NCBI GenBank assembly: GCA_903910555.1
Contig: CAIVZZ010000031.1
Location: forward strand, 62,001-126,000
Direction: 5' to 3'
Origin: an uncultured Gemmatimonadota bacterium
GTDB taxonomy: Bacteria; Gemmatimonadota; Gemmatimonadetes; Gemmatimonadales; Gemmatimonadaceae
Length of the DNA: 64,000 nucleotides
A program made the translations under genes and the position numbers. Within the stretch, counting starts at the first letter, position 1; every line of letters starts with the position of its first letter. This document shows positions 42,817-51,202 of this stretch, piece after piece. The notes under the pieces are model-generated. The model ran no database searches. It was not told the DNA's origin and saw only the letters and a program-made list of their open reading frames with translations.

Positions 42817-44902
42817 TGTTAACTGGCAAGTCTTTCAGAAGCGCCACACGCAGGCGCGCCACTTCGAGATCGCGCGCAGCGAGCACACGGTTCAGCCGCG
42901 CCTGCTCGTACTGTGTGCGCGACTGCTGGAGCTCAACCTGAGTCGAGATTCCCTCGCGAAAGCGCACTTCGGCGATCGAATACGCGCGCGCAGCCTGTGT
43001 GTCGGTGCCGACGCTCGCCGAGTAACTCGCGTCTGCCTCCTCGAGCTGCGCGAGCGCAGTGCGCGCATCGAGTGCCGCGAGCTCTTTCACCTGATCGAGC
43101 GACTGTCTCGCTTCGGCAAGATTCGCCTCGGCAACCATCCGGTCGCCGGTGAGCTTTCCGCCGAGGAATAGCGGCACGGTCAATCCGAATGACACCGTCC
43201 AGTTCGGGTAGTAGGTGCCGAAGGTGTTCTGCACGAACGTCGCATCGTTCGGATACCCGTAGCGCTGGTAGGTCGAGCTCACCTGCGCCGACGGCAGCCG
43301 CTCCCACTTCGCAGCACGCAGCGCGTACTCCTGCGCCGTGATGTTCGCCTCGGCCTGACGCACGCTCGAGCGATGATTCACGCTCGTGTCGGGCACGAGT
43401 CCGTGATCGCCGCCGGGCATCGTGATCGGCTGGCTCAGCTGAAGCGGCTTCGGGATCGAATCCGCGACGCCCTCATCACGAATAGACGTGGTGAGATTCA
43501 GCCGTTGTGTCAGCGAAATCCCGAGCAGCTGGCGCAGATGCAGAAATGCGATCTCGCGGTTGCTGCGCGCCTGAATCACAACGGGGCGCTGATTGTCGCG
43601 AGCCACACGAGCGCGGAGCAGATCGAACTCGGCCGCGGATCCAACCGCTCGCGAAACTGTCGTCTGCTGAAGCGTCCGCTCGGCCTGCGCGAGCGTGCTG
43701 TCTTCGATCTCGACGAGTTTGTCGCTCGCGACGGCGGTGAAGTACGCCTGCGCAACGTCGAGCGCGACCTGCGCGCGCGCGGCATCTAGGCCGATATCCG
43801 CGGAGGTGCGCGCTGCTGCGGCACCTGCAACCGCCGAGCTCACTCGTCCTGCGGTGAACAAGTTCTGCGACACCGTGACGCCGAGAATCATGGTATTCGG
43901 CGCGGCGAAGATTTTCTCGAGAGACTGGATGCTGCTCGACGAACTGCTGCCCGAGCTTCCGGTCGTTCCAGTCCCCGTTGAACTCTTTGTTGTGTCAGCC
44001 GGCGCAGATCCGGCGATCGCCGCAAACTGACTCTCGAGGGTGCGCTGATAAGAAAGCGATCCATTGACCTGCGGCAGGTACTGCGCGCGCGCCTGATATT
44101 GTCCGCCGCTCGCTCGCAGCACGCCGGCTTCGGCTGTCTTCACCGTGTGACTGACGCGGCCGCCGAGTTTGAGCGCATCTTCGAGCGAGATCGCAACCAC
44201 CTGCGTCGCGCCGGGTTCAGCGGTGCGCTGCTGTGCGTGGAGCGGTGCGACCGCACCGCCGACGAGCAACACAAGTCCGGCGAGCAGCGCGCGACGGCGT
44301 CCGTTCGAGCGTGATTTGTGTACGGTGCCGTCGAAGCCGAGCGACGTGAGACAGAGGCGCGCGTAAATGCCCGGCGCGGCAGAAGTCGGCTGCGGAAACG
44401 CCTGCGGCATCATGTCGCGTGCGATTGCGTCGTGAAACACGCTGCTGATCAGCATGGATGTGGCGGCGGGGATGTCAGCGTCGCTGCTCGTCAGGCCGGC
44501 GTCGTGGACCCGTTGCAGATAATCGCGCAGCGCCGTGTATGTCATGTTCGCGCCCTGCGTGATGCACTTCGGCATCGCAGGATTCTCCTCGAACTCGCTC
44601 ATCGCTTTGCGGATGATCGAACGCATGTTGCTGATCGCGCGCCGCTTGTGCGTGCAAAACTCCGTGAGCTCGGCAACCGGGTCCACCGGCACAGCGGGCA
44701 ATTCCGCGCGGATTGGTTCCGCGCTGTGAATGCGCAGTGCCTCCAGCAGGAGCGCTGTCTTGCTTCCGAAGAGCCGGAAGAGCGTCACTTCATTGACGCC
44801 GGCTTCCTGAGCGATGCGGCGGGTGGTCGTGCCGCGAAAGCCGTGCTCTCCGTAGAGTCGTGCGGCGGCGCCGAGGATGTGGTCTTTGGTCGGTGCAGTC
44901 AT
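42812..44902 (-). CDS. TetR-type regulator fused in frame to a TolC-like outer-membrane channel
   Basis: A single frame of 696 codons. Residues 1-190 are a complete TetR/AcrR regulator: the DNA-binding part is ILGAAARLYGEHGFRGTTTRRIAQEAGVNEVTLFRLF-like in order and spacing, followed by a helical ligand domain. Residues 195-223 are a classical signal peptide (basic HKSRSNGRRR, hydrophobic core, LHA before QQ). Residues 224-696 are a TolC-family protein with coiled-coil hairpins, a low-complexity Ser/Thr/Gly loop near 335-350 and the usual length of about 470. No stop lies between the parts, and no ATG, GTG or TTG lies between about residue 166 and the signal core. The ATG at 44902 begins the TetR fold. 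It is the first gene of the RND operon. Confidence 0.85.
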   Translation of the reverse strand: MTAPTKDHILGAAARLYGEHGFRGTTTRRIAQEAGVNEVTLFRLFGSKTALLLEALRIHSAEPIRAELPAVPVDPVAELTEFCTHKRRAISNMRSIIRKAMSEFEENPAMPKCITQGANMTYTALRDYLQRVHDAGLTSSDADIPAATSMLISSVFHDAIARDMMPQAFPQPTSAAPGIYARLCLTSLGFDGTVHKSRSNGRRRALLAGLVLLVGGAVAPLHAQQRTAEPGATQVVAISLEDALKLGGRVSHTVKTAEAGVLRASGGQYQARAQYLPQVNGSLSYQRTLESQFAAIAGSAPADTTKSSTGTGTTGSSGSSSSSSIQSLEKIFAAPNTMILGVTVSQNLFTAGRVSSAVAGAAAARTSADIGLDAARAQVALDVAQAYFTAVASDKLVEIEDSTLAQAERTLQQTTVSRAVGSAAEFDLLRARVARDNQRPVVIQARSNREIAFLHLRQLLGISLTQRLNLTTSIRDEGVADSIPKPLQLSQPITMPGGDHGLVPDTSVNHRSSVRQAEANITAQEYALRAAKWERLPSAQVSSTYQRYGYPNDATFVQNTFGTYYPNWTVSFGLTVPLFLGGKLTGDRMVAEANLAEARQSLDQVKELAALDARTALAQLEEADASYSASVGTDTQAARAYSIAEVRFREGISTQVELQQSRTQYEQARLNRVLAARDLEVARLRVALLKDLPVNR

Positions 44903-44950
44903 TGGGTGGTCCGGGGATCTCAAAACGGTGATTGGCCGCAGATGCAGTGT

Positions 44951-44992
44951 GATGCAAGTGGCCACTTGCATCGAAAGCAAGCGGGTACTTGC
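44951..44992. promoter_or_regulatory. Two palindromic operators upstream of the TetR-TolC gene
   Basis: Site 1 has the core GCAAGTGGCCACTTGC, inside a 22-bp perfect palindrome at 44951-44972. Site 2 at 44977-44992 reads GCAAGCGGGTACTTGC and agrees with the core at 13 of 16 positions. Their centres (44961.5 and 44984.5) are 23 bp apart, about two helical turns. They lie 49-90 bases upstream of the TetR start and 77-118 upstream of the divergent sigma-factor gene. That is what autoregulation by the TetR part predicts, possibly with control of the sigma gene. Confidence 0.7.
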
Positions 44993-45068
44993 ACCAAACG
45001 CAACGGGCGCTCGGGAAGTTTCAGCGGGGGTTAAACAGCGGGCCACCGGCCGGCGTCCTACCTTCGAG

Positions 45069-45605
45069 ATGATGAGCGCAGCTGCCGAGATCCCCGAACC
45101 TGACGACGTGCTGCTGGCCCAGCGCGGCGATTCCGCCGCGTTCGAACGGCTATATCGGCTGCAAGCGGGTCAGGTATATGCGCTTGCGTTGCGTCTGACA
45201 GGAGCCAGGGAGCCCGCGCTCGAACTCACGCAAGACGCGTTCGTTCGCGCATGGGAGCGGCTCGAGTCGTTCAGACGCGAGAGCGCGTTCGGTACATGGT
45301 TACACAGACTCACGCTGAACGTGTTTTTGAATCAGACGCGCGCAGATACGCGACGGCGGAACCGCGTCGATGTGCTCGACGATGAAACCGACGCGCCGGT
45401 TGTCGGAACGGACCCCGCCGAGCGCATGGATCTCGAGGCCGCGATCTCCAAACTGCCTCGAGGTGCCCGAGTCGCGTTCGTGCTGCACGAAATCGAAGGG
45501 TTCAGCCACGAAGAAATCGCAGCAACGCTGGGTCTCGCCGCGCCAACCGTGCGATCGCATGTATTCCGCGCGAGACGTCTTTTGATGGAGATGCTCGACC
45601 GATGA
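45069..45605 (+). CDS. ECF-family RNA polymerase sigma factor
   Basis: The 178-residue protein has sigma region 2 (FERLYRLQAGQVYALALRLTGAREPALELTQDAFVRAWERLESF, followed by FGTWLHRLTLNVFLNQ) and region 4 (LPRGARVAFVLHEIEGFSHEEIAATLGLAAPTVRSHVFRARRLL). Region 3 is missing, as in all ECF factors. Tandem ATGs at 45069 and 45072 are both possible. The next gene starts inside its stop codon (ATGA) and encodes a one-helix membrane protein, the usual anti-sigma arrangement. The frame can be extended to 44877, but that runs through the operator region and is not conserved. Confidence 0.92.
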   Translation: MMSAAAEIPEPDDVLLAQRGDSAAFERLYRLQAGQVYALALRLTGAREPALELTQDAFVRAWERLESFRRESAFGTWLHRLTLNVFLNQTRADTRRRNRVDVLDDETDAPVVGTDPAERMDLEAAISKLPRGARVAFVLHEIEGFSHEEIAATLGLAAPTVRSHVFRARRLLMEMLDR

Positions 45606-46303
45606 GTGATCAAGCTGATCGAGACGAGGCCGACCGACTGAAGGCGCTGCTCGGTTCGGCGGCACGGCTGCCGCGGAATATCGAACCGCCGGTTGACCAA
45701 TGGCCCGGTATCCGCGCGCGAATTGACGACGCACGAGTTGTGCCGATTCATGCGAACGCCGCGCCGCAGGTAAGAACACCGGCGGTCGTGCGCAGCCGGA
45801 CGCAACGCTATCTCGTCGCTGCGGCAGCGGTGATCGTGATTGGAGGCAGCGTGTATCTCGCACGCAGCAGCTTCTACATGAGTGCGGCACCGTCGACCGC
45901 GGCAACGACTGCGACTCGACAAACACCGGTGCTCGCATCCCCGGCATCGCCCGCTGTGGCAGATGCAGCGCCGTCCGCCGGTCGGCTCGGCGTTCGCAGT
46001 CGAACCGTATCATCACGCGCGACTCGCGATCCTGCGCACGTCATGAGCGCATTTGATGCCTACGAGGATGCGGCGCGCGACCTCTCATCGTCGCTCAAGG
46101 CACGCCGCAGTCAGCTCGATCCGAAAACACTCGCCGTGCTCGATACCTGCATGAGACAAATCGATCAGGCGATCAATGAAGCCCGCGCCGCACTCGGCCA
46201 CAATCCGGGCAACGAGATCGTCACTGATTTTTTGCGGTCGAGTTACCAGCAGAAACTGGATCTTTTGAAGCGCACGGTCGAAGGACCGCGGCGCACTCTC
46301 TAG
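45602..46303 (+). CDS. Probable membrane anti-sigma factor
   Basis: The 233-residue protein has a cytoplasmic N-terminal part with an acidic/helical start (DQADRDEADRLKALLGSAARLP), one membrane helix (YLVAAAAVIVIGGSVYLA, about residues 70-88), an Ala/Pro/Thr-rich linker, and a periplasmic helical domain with AFDAYEDAARDLSSSLKARR and a coiled-coil-like end. I see no zinc-binding HxxxCxxC motif, so it is not a ZAS-type factor. The call rests on topology and on ATGA coupling to the sigma gene. Confidence 0.65.
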   Translation: MSDQADRDEADRLKALLGSAARLPRNIEPPVDQWPGIRARIDDARVVPIHANAAPQVRTPAVVRSRTQRYLVAAAAVIVIGGSVYLARSSFYMSAAPSTAATTATRQTPVLASPASPAVADAAPSAGRLGVRSRTVSSRATRDPAHVMSAFDAYEDAARDLSSSLKARRSQLDPKTLAVLDTCMRQIDQAINEARAALGHNPGNEIVTDFLRSSYQQKLDLLKRTVEGPRRTL

Positions 46304-46312
46304 GAGTTAGCC

Positions 46313-47860
46313 ATGCATCGCTTTGTCAGAATCGCATTGTGCGCGCTCGTGCCGACGGCTGGTACAGCGCAATCGCCCAAGATCGAACCGATCAAGACTA
46401 GCGGCGCAAACGCGGTCTCCATTTCCAATTCGCTCGGCTATGTGCGCGTCGAGGGTTGGGATCTGGATTCCGTGGCGGTGACCTCTGCATCGGGGGATAG
46501 TCTGACAATCCGACGCGACGCGACTGGCGAGATTCGCATTAATCCGCCAATGACGAGCCTCGGCGTGAATATCGGACGTTCGGACATCATCGTGCGAGTC
46601 CCACGAACCATTCGGGTCAACGTCAACGGTCTTCAGACAAAGATCGATATCAGCGGCGTAACAGGTCGCGTCGACGTCGATGACGGATTCGAAGGTGACA
46701 TCAAGATCGCCGGCAATCTCACCGAGCTGAACGTCGATGCATCGCAGAGCGAAATCGAGCTCGACGTGACTACACCCTACCTGCGCGCGAAAACCGCATC
46801 AGGTCGAATTCGCTGGACCGGATCGAGCGACGACGCGTCGCTTACAACCGTGACCGGTCGCATCACCATCGAGGCTGCGAAAATCGGCCGTGGCCGTTTC
46901 GAGTCGACGAGCGGCGATCTGCATTTTCATGGCGGAGTGACCCCGCACGCCTCGGTTGTGTTCGAAACGCACAGCGGTGACATCACAGCCGATTTCACTC
47001 CAGGCACGAACGTTCAAGTGGTCGCCGTCGGCGCGGTAATCGATCTTTTCGACCATCGGCTATTCGCAGACACTGCAGAATTCCGCAGCACCAAAGCGCA
47101 GACCGGCGAGAAACCAACGGCCGTCGTGACCTTTCGGACTTTCAAAGGAAAGGTCACAGCACGCGTGGACGGAACGAATACTGCCGGCGTTGGCGATCCG
47201 TTCTCGGATTCCAACTTCGTGCTTCTCCCGCCCGGAACCTTCACGATGGGCAACTACGAATACCGCGCGGAACACGAGGTGACGCTGACGCATTCGTTCT
47301 GGATGCAGAAAACAGAAGTCACACAAGCACAGTGGATTGCCGTCATGCACAAAAACCCGAGCAAGTTCGCTGTGTGCGGACCGAACTGTCCGGTCGAAAA
47401 TGTCAGCTATGCCGACGTGCAGCTCTTCATTGCAGCGCTAAACAAGCAGTCGCCGGACAAACACTACCGCTTACCTACGGAGGCGGAGTGGGAATATGCC
47501 GCGAGAGCCGGGACCACCGGATGGTATGGCACGCCAGGCGACGAACGCCTCGGCGGATGGACGAAGAACAACAGCCTGGGTACAACCCATCGAGTTGGCG
47601 AACTACAGCCGAACAGCTGGGGGCTGTACGATATGCAAGGCAATGTGTGGGAGTGGGTGAGCGACTGGTACTACTCCCCTTATCCGCCTGGTCCGGCAAC
47701 CGACCCCACGGGGCCGGCGACCGGCACGAGTCGCGTCGTCCGCGGCGGTGCGTGGGACAACGACGCCGTCGACACCCGAACGTTTACTCGAGCCTACAAG
47801 CTCCCGACCGGCGCCGACTACAATAAGGGTTTTGGCTTTCGCCTCGCGAGAACACCGTAA
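46313..47860 (+). CDS. Exported DUF4097-like/SUMF1 (formylglycine-generating-enzyme-like) fusion protein
   Basis: The 515-residue protein has a signal peptide (RFVRIALCALVPTAGTAQ). About 270 residues of repeated short strands follow (VSISNSLGYVRVEGWD, TASGRIRWTGSS, FESTSGDLHF, ETHSGDITADF), the DUF4097 beta-helix pattern. The last 210 residues are a SUMF1/FGE-sulfatase domain: LLPPGTFTMG, KTEVTQAQW, RLPTEAEWEYAARAG, MQGNVWEWVSDWY, RVVRGGAW, and FGFRLART. Catalytic FGE needs a Cys pair after RGGSW; here that stretch (DNDAVDTRTFTRA) has none, so the domain is probably structural or binding. It belongs to the sigma/anti-sigma module, nine bases after the anti-sigma gene. Confidence 0.8.
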   Translation: MHRFVRIALCALVPTAGTAQSPKIEPIKTSGANAVSISNSLGYVRVEGWDLDSVAVTSASGDSLTIRRDATGEIRINPPMTSLGVNIGRSDIIVRVPRTIRVNVNGLQTKIDISGVTGRVDVDDGFEGDIKIAGNLTELNVDASQSEIELDVTTPYLRAKTASGRIRWTGSSDDASLTTVTGRITIEAAKIGRGRFESTSGDLHFHGGVTPHASVVFETHSGDITADFTPGTNVQVVAVGAVIDLFDHRLFADTAEFRSTKAQTGEKPTAVVTFRTFKGKVTARVDGTNTAGVGDPFSDSNFVLLPPGTFTMGNYEYRAEHEVTLTHSFWMQKTEVTQAQWIAVMHKNPSKFAVCGPNCPVENVSYADVQLFIAALNKQSPDKHYRLPTEAEWEYAARAGTTGWYGTPGDERLGGWTKNNSLGTTHRVGELQPNSWGLYDMQGNVWEWVSDWYYSPYPPGPATDPTGPATGTSRVVRGGAWDNDAVDTRTFTRAYKLPTGADYNKGFGFRLARTP

Positions 47861-47891
47861 CAACCACGCCAAATCCGCGTACATTATCAGC

Positions 47892-49001
47892 ATGAAACTC
47901 ACACGCTTCGCGCTGATCACCAGCTGTTTTGTAGTCACCTCCGCCGCACGCGCGCAAACGGCACCCGCTCGCGTCGACCACGCGGAGCACCATGAATTCG
48001 TGATCACCGACTTCCACACTGAAGCCGGCGGTGTGCTGCCCAAAGCGCGCATCGTCTACGGCACCTACGGCCATCTCAACGCGGCGCGCGACAACGTCGT
48101 GCTCCTGCCGTCGCACTACATGGCCAATCATCACGGCTACGAATGGCTGATCGGCCCCGGCCTCGCGCTCGACACGGCAAAGCTATTTCTCGTCGCGACT
48201 GAGCTCTTTGGCAACGGCAGCTCGTCTTCGCCGAGCAACACGCCGGAGCCGTTTCACGGCCCGCGCTTCCCCGTGATGAATATCCGCGACAACGTCGAAG
48301 CAGTGCACCGGCTGCTGACGGAAGATTTGAAAGTCACGCATCTCCGCGCCGTGATCGGATTCTCGATGGGCGCGCAGCAGGCGCTGCAATGGTCGGTGAG
48401 TTACCCGACCTTCATGGATCGCATTGTCGCGACCTCCGGCACGGCGAAGACGTATGGCCACGGAATCGTCCGCCTCGAAGGACAGATCGCCGCGCTCACC
48501 GCCGATCCAACATTCAATGGCGGCGACTACACCGCGCCGCCAACGAAAGGTCTCGAAGCGTTCGGCATGGTCTGGGCCGGCTGGCTCTATTCGCAGGAAT
48601 GGTGGCGCAAGGAACTCTGGCGCTCCGGTTCGCCGGCTGGCACCACGTTCGATCAGTTCATGAACTCGTTCCGCCGCCGCTTCAGCGCCGACGCCAACGA
48701 CTACATCCTTCAGGCGCGCACTTGGGAGCGCAACGACGTCGGCGCAACTGCAGGCTTTGGCGGCGACGTAGAAAAAGCGCTGCGCTCGATCAAAGTGCCG
48801 GTGCTCTACATGCCCTCGGCGACCGATCTCTATTTCCCCGTCGGCGACGCGCGCTACGAATCGCAGTTCATCCCGAAAGTCGAATTCCTGCCGATCCCTT
48901 CACTCTGGGGACATCCCGCAGGCGCCGCAGCGAATCCCGAAGACAAGAAATTCCTCAACGAGAACATCGCGCGCTTTCTCGCCGGAGGAGCAGGACGCTA
49001 A
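47892..49001 (+). CDS. Exported MetX-like alpha/beta hydrolase
   Basis: The 369-residue protein has a signal peptide (MKLTRFALITSCFVVTSAARAQ) and then the homoserine-acetyltransferase fold: VLPKARIVYGTYG, the nucleophile elbow GFSMGAQQALQW (Ser158), an acid in PSATDLYFP and the His in LWGHPAGA. MetX enzymes are cytosolic acyltransferases in methionine synthesis. Export, the loss of the GGSMGG signature (GFSMGA) and an altered His loop argue for a hydrolase or acyltransferase on an extracytoplasmic substrate. The start at 47892 is the only one giving a proper signal. Its stop overlaps the stop of the convergent DUF1543 gene by four bases. Confidence 0.78.
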   Translation: MKLTRFALITSCFVVTSAARAQTAPARVDHAEHHEFVITDFHTEAGGVLPKARIVYGTYGHLNAARDNVVLLPSHYMANHHGYEWLIGPGLALDTAKLFLVATELFGNGSSSSPSNTPEPFHGPRFPVMNIRDNVEAVHRLLTEDLKVTHLRAVIGFSMGAQQALQWSVSYPTFMDRIVATSGTAKTYGHGIVRLEGQIAALTADPTFNGGDYTAPPTKGLEAFGMVWAGWLYSQEWWRKELWRSGSPAGTTFDQFMNSFRRRFSADANDYILQARTWERNDVGATAGFGGDVEKALRSIKVPVLYMPSATDLYFPVGDARYESQFIPKVEFLPIPSLWGHPAGAAANPEDKKFLNENIARFLAGGAGR

Positions 49002-49555
49002 ATAGGTTCGGCTTCGCGCCCGTGCCGCTGCGCATATGCGCGGGCAATGTCTTTGGGAATGATGTGATAGCCGTTGTTCGGTAAGAACGGCTGCACTTCA
49101 GGCGTCGGTTCGAGGTGGATGTGGTGACCGTCCACCTCGCTGATCTCCAGGCAATCGTCCACATCGTATAGATCGTCCGTGTGAACTGACTGCGCGCCCC
49201 GCAGCAGCTCCCGCTTGGCGCGCTCCTTCACCTCGCGCTCGTCGCCGGCCACCACGAACGCATTCGCGTGCAGCTCCGTGAACTCGCCCGGCCGGTACGC
49301 GCCCATGTTCACAAAGAAAAGCTTTTCGCGCTGCGCCGAAGGCGCCGGCCGCAGCACCACGCGGTATCCATCGATGATCTGAAGTTCGACCCACGAATCG
49401 AGATGTACGCGCAGCGGATCGCCGAACCACTTATCCATCAGCCGATCATAGGTCGCTTCGATCGACTCTCCAGCGACAAACACCACATCGTGCAGCTCGG
49501 TGTTGCACTTGGGCGCCCGGCCGCCGAGATACACGGCAAGCAGTTTCGTGCTCAT
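48998..49555 (-). CDS. DUF1543 domain protein
   Basis: The 185-residue protein begins LLAVYLGGRAPKCNTELHDVVFVAGESIEATYDRL, the DUF1543 signature. A second similar half follows (KLFFVNMGAYRPGEFTELHANAFVVAGDEREVKERAKREL). The two halves look like an internal duplication (YLGG...N.ELHDVVFVAG versus NMGAYR...ELHANAFVVAG). It is probably cytosolic. No function is known for the family. The gene stands between a convergent hydrolase gene and a membrane-protein gene on its own strand. Confidence 0.85.
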   Translation of the reverse strand: MSTKLLAVYLGGRAPKCNTELHDVVFVAGESIEATYDRLMDKWFGDPLRVHLDSWVELQIIDGYRVVLRPAPSAQREKLFFVNMGAYRPGEFTELHANAFVVAGDEREVKERAKRELLRGAQSVHTDDLYDVDDCLEISEVDGHHIHLEPTPEVQPFLPNNGYHIIPKDIARAYAQRHGREAEPI

Positions 49556-49575
49556 GCGCGAAATCCCTTCACGAA

Positions 49576-51102
49576 TTATTCAGCATGTGGCGCGCCGCGA
49601 TACCACCACGCGACTCCCAGCAGAAACGCGCCGGCCAGCAGATAACTCCCCACCCGCAATCCAATCTGCTGTACATCCGACGCCGCGCTGATCGCGTAGA
49701 GCGCGGCAAAAACAGCGAGCGCGAGTCCAATCTGACGCACATGTCCGATGCCACGCTCGCGCCCCTGCTGGATTGCAACCACGCCGCACAGCGCGAAGTA
49801 CGCGATCAGCACAAACGTGGAGAGATCCGCGCTGAACGCGTCGCGCAGCTCGAGATATCCCCAGAAAACCCCGAGCAATCCGCCCATCGTCATCAACGCA
49901 GCTCGGCGGCTCCCGCGCTCGCGCAGCGAGAATGCGCAGTACGTGAACCCCCACGCAAACACGACTGACCCCGTGACGCCACCGGACAGCGGACCAAGCG
50001 GGTCGAGCGCCGCGAACAGGAACATCATCGGCATTGCCGCGACCGTCAGCAGCCAGACCGAAGATGATTCGCCCGCGGCAATGTCACTCGCCGCAACAAG
50101 GCACAGCGCAGAGCCGACGAGCGCGAGCAGCTGAATATCCGGCGACGCAAGAAATGCATCGAGCCCGGTCAGCGGCTTGTTGCCGGTGTGGAGCGTCATT
50201 GCGACGGCCATCGTCGCCAAAGCGCTGAGCGCGACGCGTGGACGCGCAGGCCGGCGTTCCCAAATCAGCGCAACTATGCAAATCGCGCCGGCAAACAGAG
50301 CACCGAACTCGCGGTCGATCCACGGCACGCCGCTCTTATATCCCGCGACGCCAATTGTGAACGCTACCGTACCGGCAACAATGAGCCCGACCGCGGTCCA
50401 CCATTTCCTGTCACCAACAGTTCGAATCGCGGCCGCGAGCGCGATCAGCCCGTACGCCGCAAGCATTCCATATCGCGGCACTCCGGTCGCCATGACAAAC
50501 GGCGCGATGAGCGCACCGCCTAAGCCAACGCTGAACAGAAACTCTTCGTTTTCGAGCAGCGCGAGTGCGGCGAGCGCGGCAGCCGCTGCATCCGCGATCG
50601 CAATCGACATCAGCGGCGGAATCAATCCGAGTCTCGGCCCTGCGCCCCACGCGACAACATTTGTTACAGCGAGCGCCAGCGCCACGAGCGCATTTCCGAA
50701 ATCGCGCGAGCCGCGCGCACGCATCCACATTCCCGCCGCGGCGAACAGAACCGCGAGCAGTGCGCCGAGGCCAACGCGAACCCATGGGCCGAGCATTCCG
50801 TGCGCGATCGCCCACGATACCAGCGCGCCGGCGCCCATGACTATTGTCAGCGCCGCGAGCGCGAGCACGCCATAGCGACCGACCATATTCTCGAGACTGC
50901 CGTCGGTACGCGGCACGGCCGACGCGCGAGGTGCGGCAGCTGTTGTCGCAATCGGTGGGAGCGCGGGAGCCGGTGGCAGCGCAACCGTGCGCGGCGACTC
51001 CGTGCGCAGCTCCGCAACCGCGCGCCGCACCTCGACGAGTTCCTGCGTCAGGCGCGCAAGCGTTTGTTCAAGCGAGTCGAGACGTTCCGGATCCTGCGAC
51101 AT
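49576..51102 (-). CDS. DUF2339-type polytopic membrane protein
   Basis: The 508-residue protein has an N-terminal coiled coil (DSLEQTLARLTQELVEVRRAVAELRTE), a Pro/Ala-rich linker, then about 14 hydrophobic helices beginning NMVGRYGVLALAALTIVMGAGALV. This coiled-coil plus many-helix plan is that of DUF2339 proteins, which are found near cell-envelope genes and have no assigned reaction. I prefer the ATG at 51102 to a TTG at 51108. The spacer of 100 bases to the divergent DNA-repair gene holds no clear promoter. Confidence 0.7.
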   Translation of the reverse strand: MSQDPERLDSLEQTLARLTQELVEVRRAVAELRTESPRTVALPPAPALPPIATTAAAPRASAVPRTDGSLENMVGRYGVLALAALTIVMGAGALVSWAIAHGMLGPWVRVGLGALLAVLFAAAGMWMRARGSRDFGNALVALALAVTNVVAWGAGPRLGLIPPLMSIAIADAAAAALAALALLENEEFLFSVGLGGALIAPFVMATGVPRYGMLAAYGLIALAAAIRTVGDRKWWTAVGLIVAGTVAFTIGVAGYKSGVPWIDREFGALFAGAICIVALIWERRPARPRVALSALATMAVAMTLHTGNKPLTGLDAFLASPDIQLLALVGSALCLVAASDIAAGESSSVWLLTVAAMPMMFLFAALDPLGPLSGGVTGSVVFAWGFTYCAFSLRERGSRRAALMTMGGLLGVFWGYLELRDAFSADLSTFVLIAYFALCGVVAIQQGRERGIGHVRQIGLALAVFAALYAISAASDVQQIGLRVGSYLLAGAFLLGVAWWYRGAPHAE

Positions 51103-51202
51103 ACGCAAAGATGCGACACCCCGCCCTACTAATGAAGGGCGGCGGCACTTACGGGGCCGAATCCGGCGAGCATCCCGCCAGTTGCCGCTCTAGCTTTCCT
51201 GC

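Noticed and set aside
44280-44400. Separate start codon for TolC after the TetR part
   Set aside because: The only in-frame ATGs (residues about 164-165) lie inside the TetR fold, and the first GTG/TTG after that are inside the hydrophobic core of the signal peptide, which would remove its basic part.
46940-47860. Calling the SUMF1 domain an active formylglycine-generating enzyme
   Set aside because: The catalytic Cys pair after RGGAW is absent.
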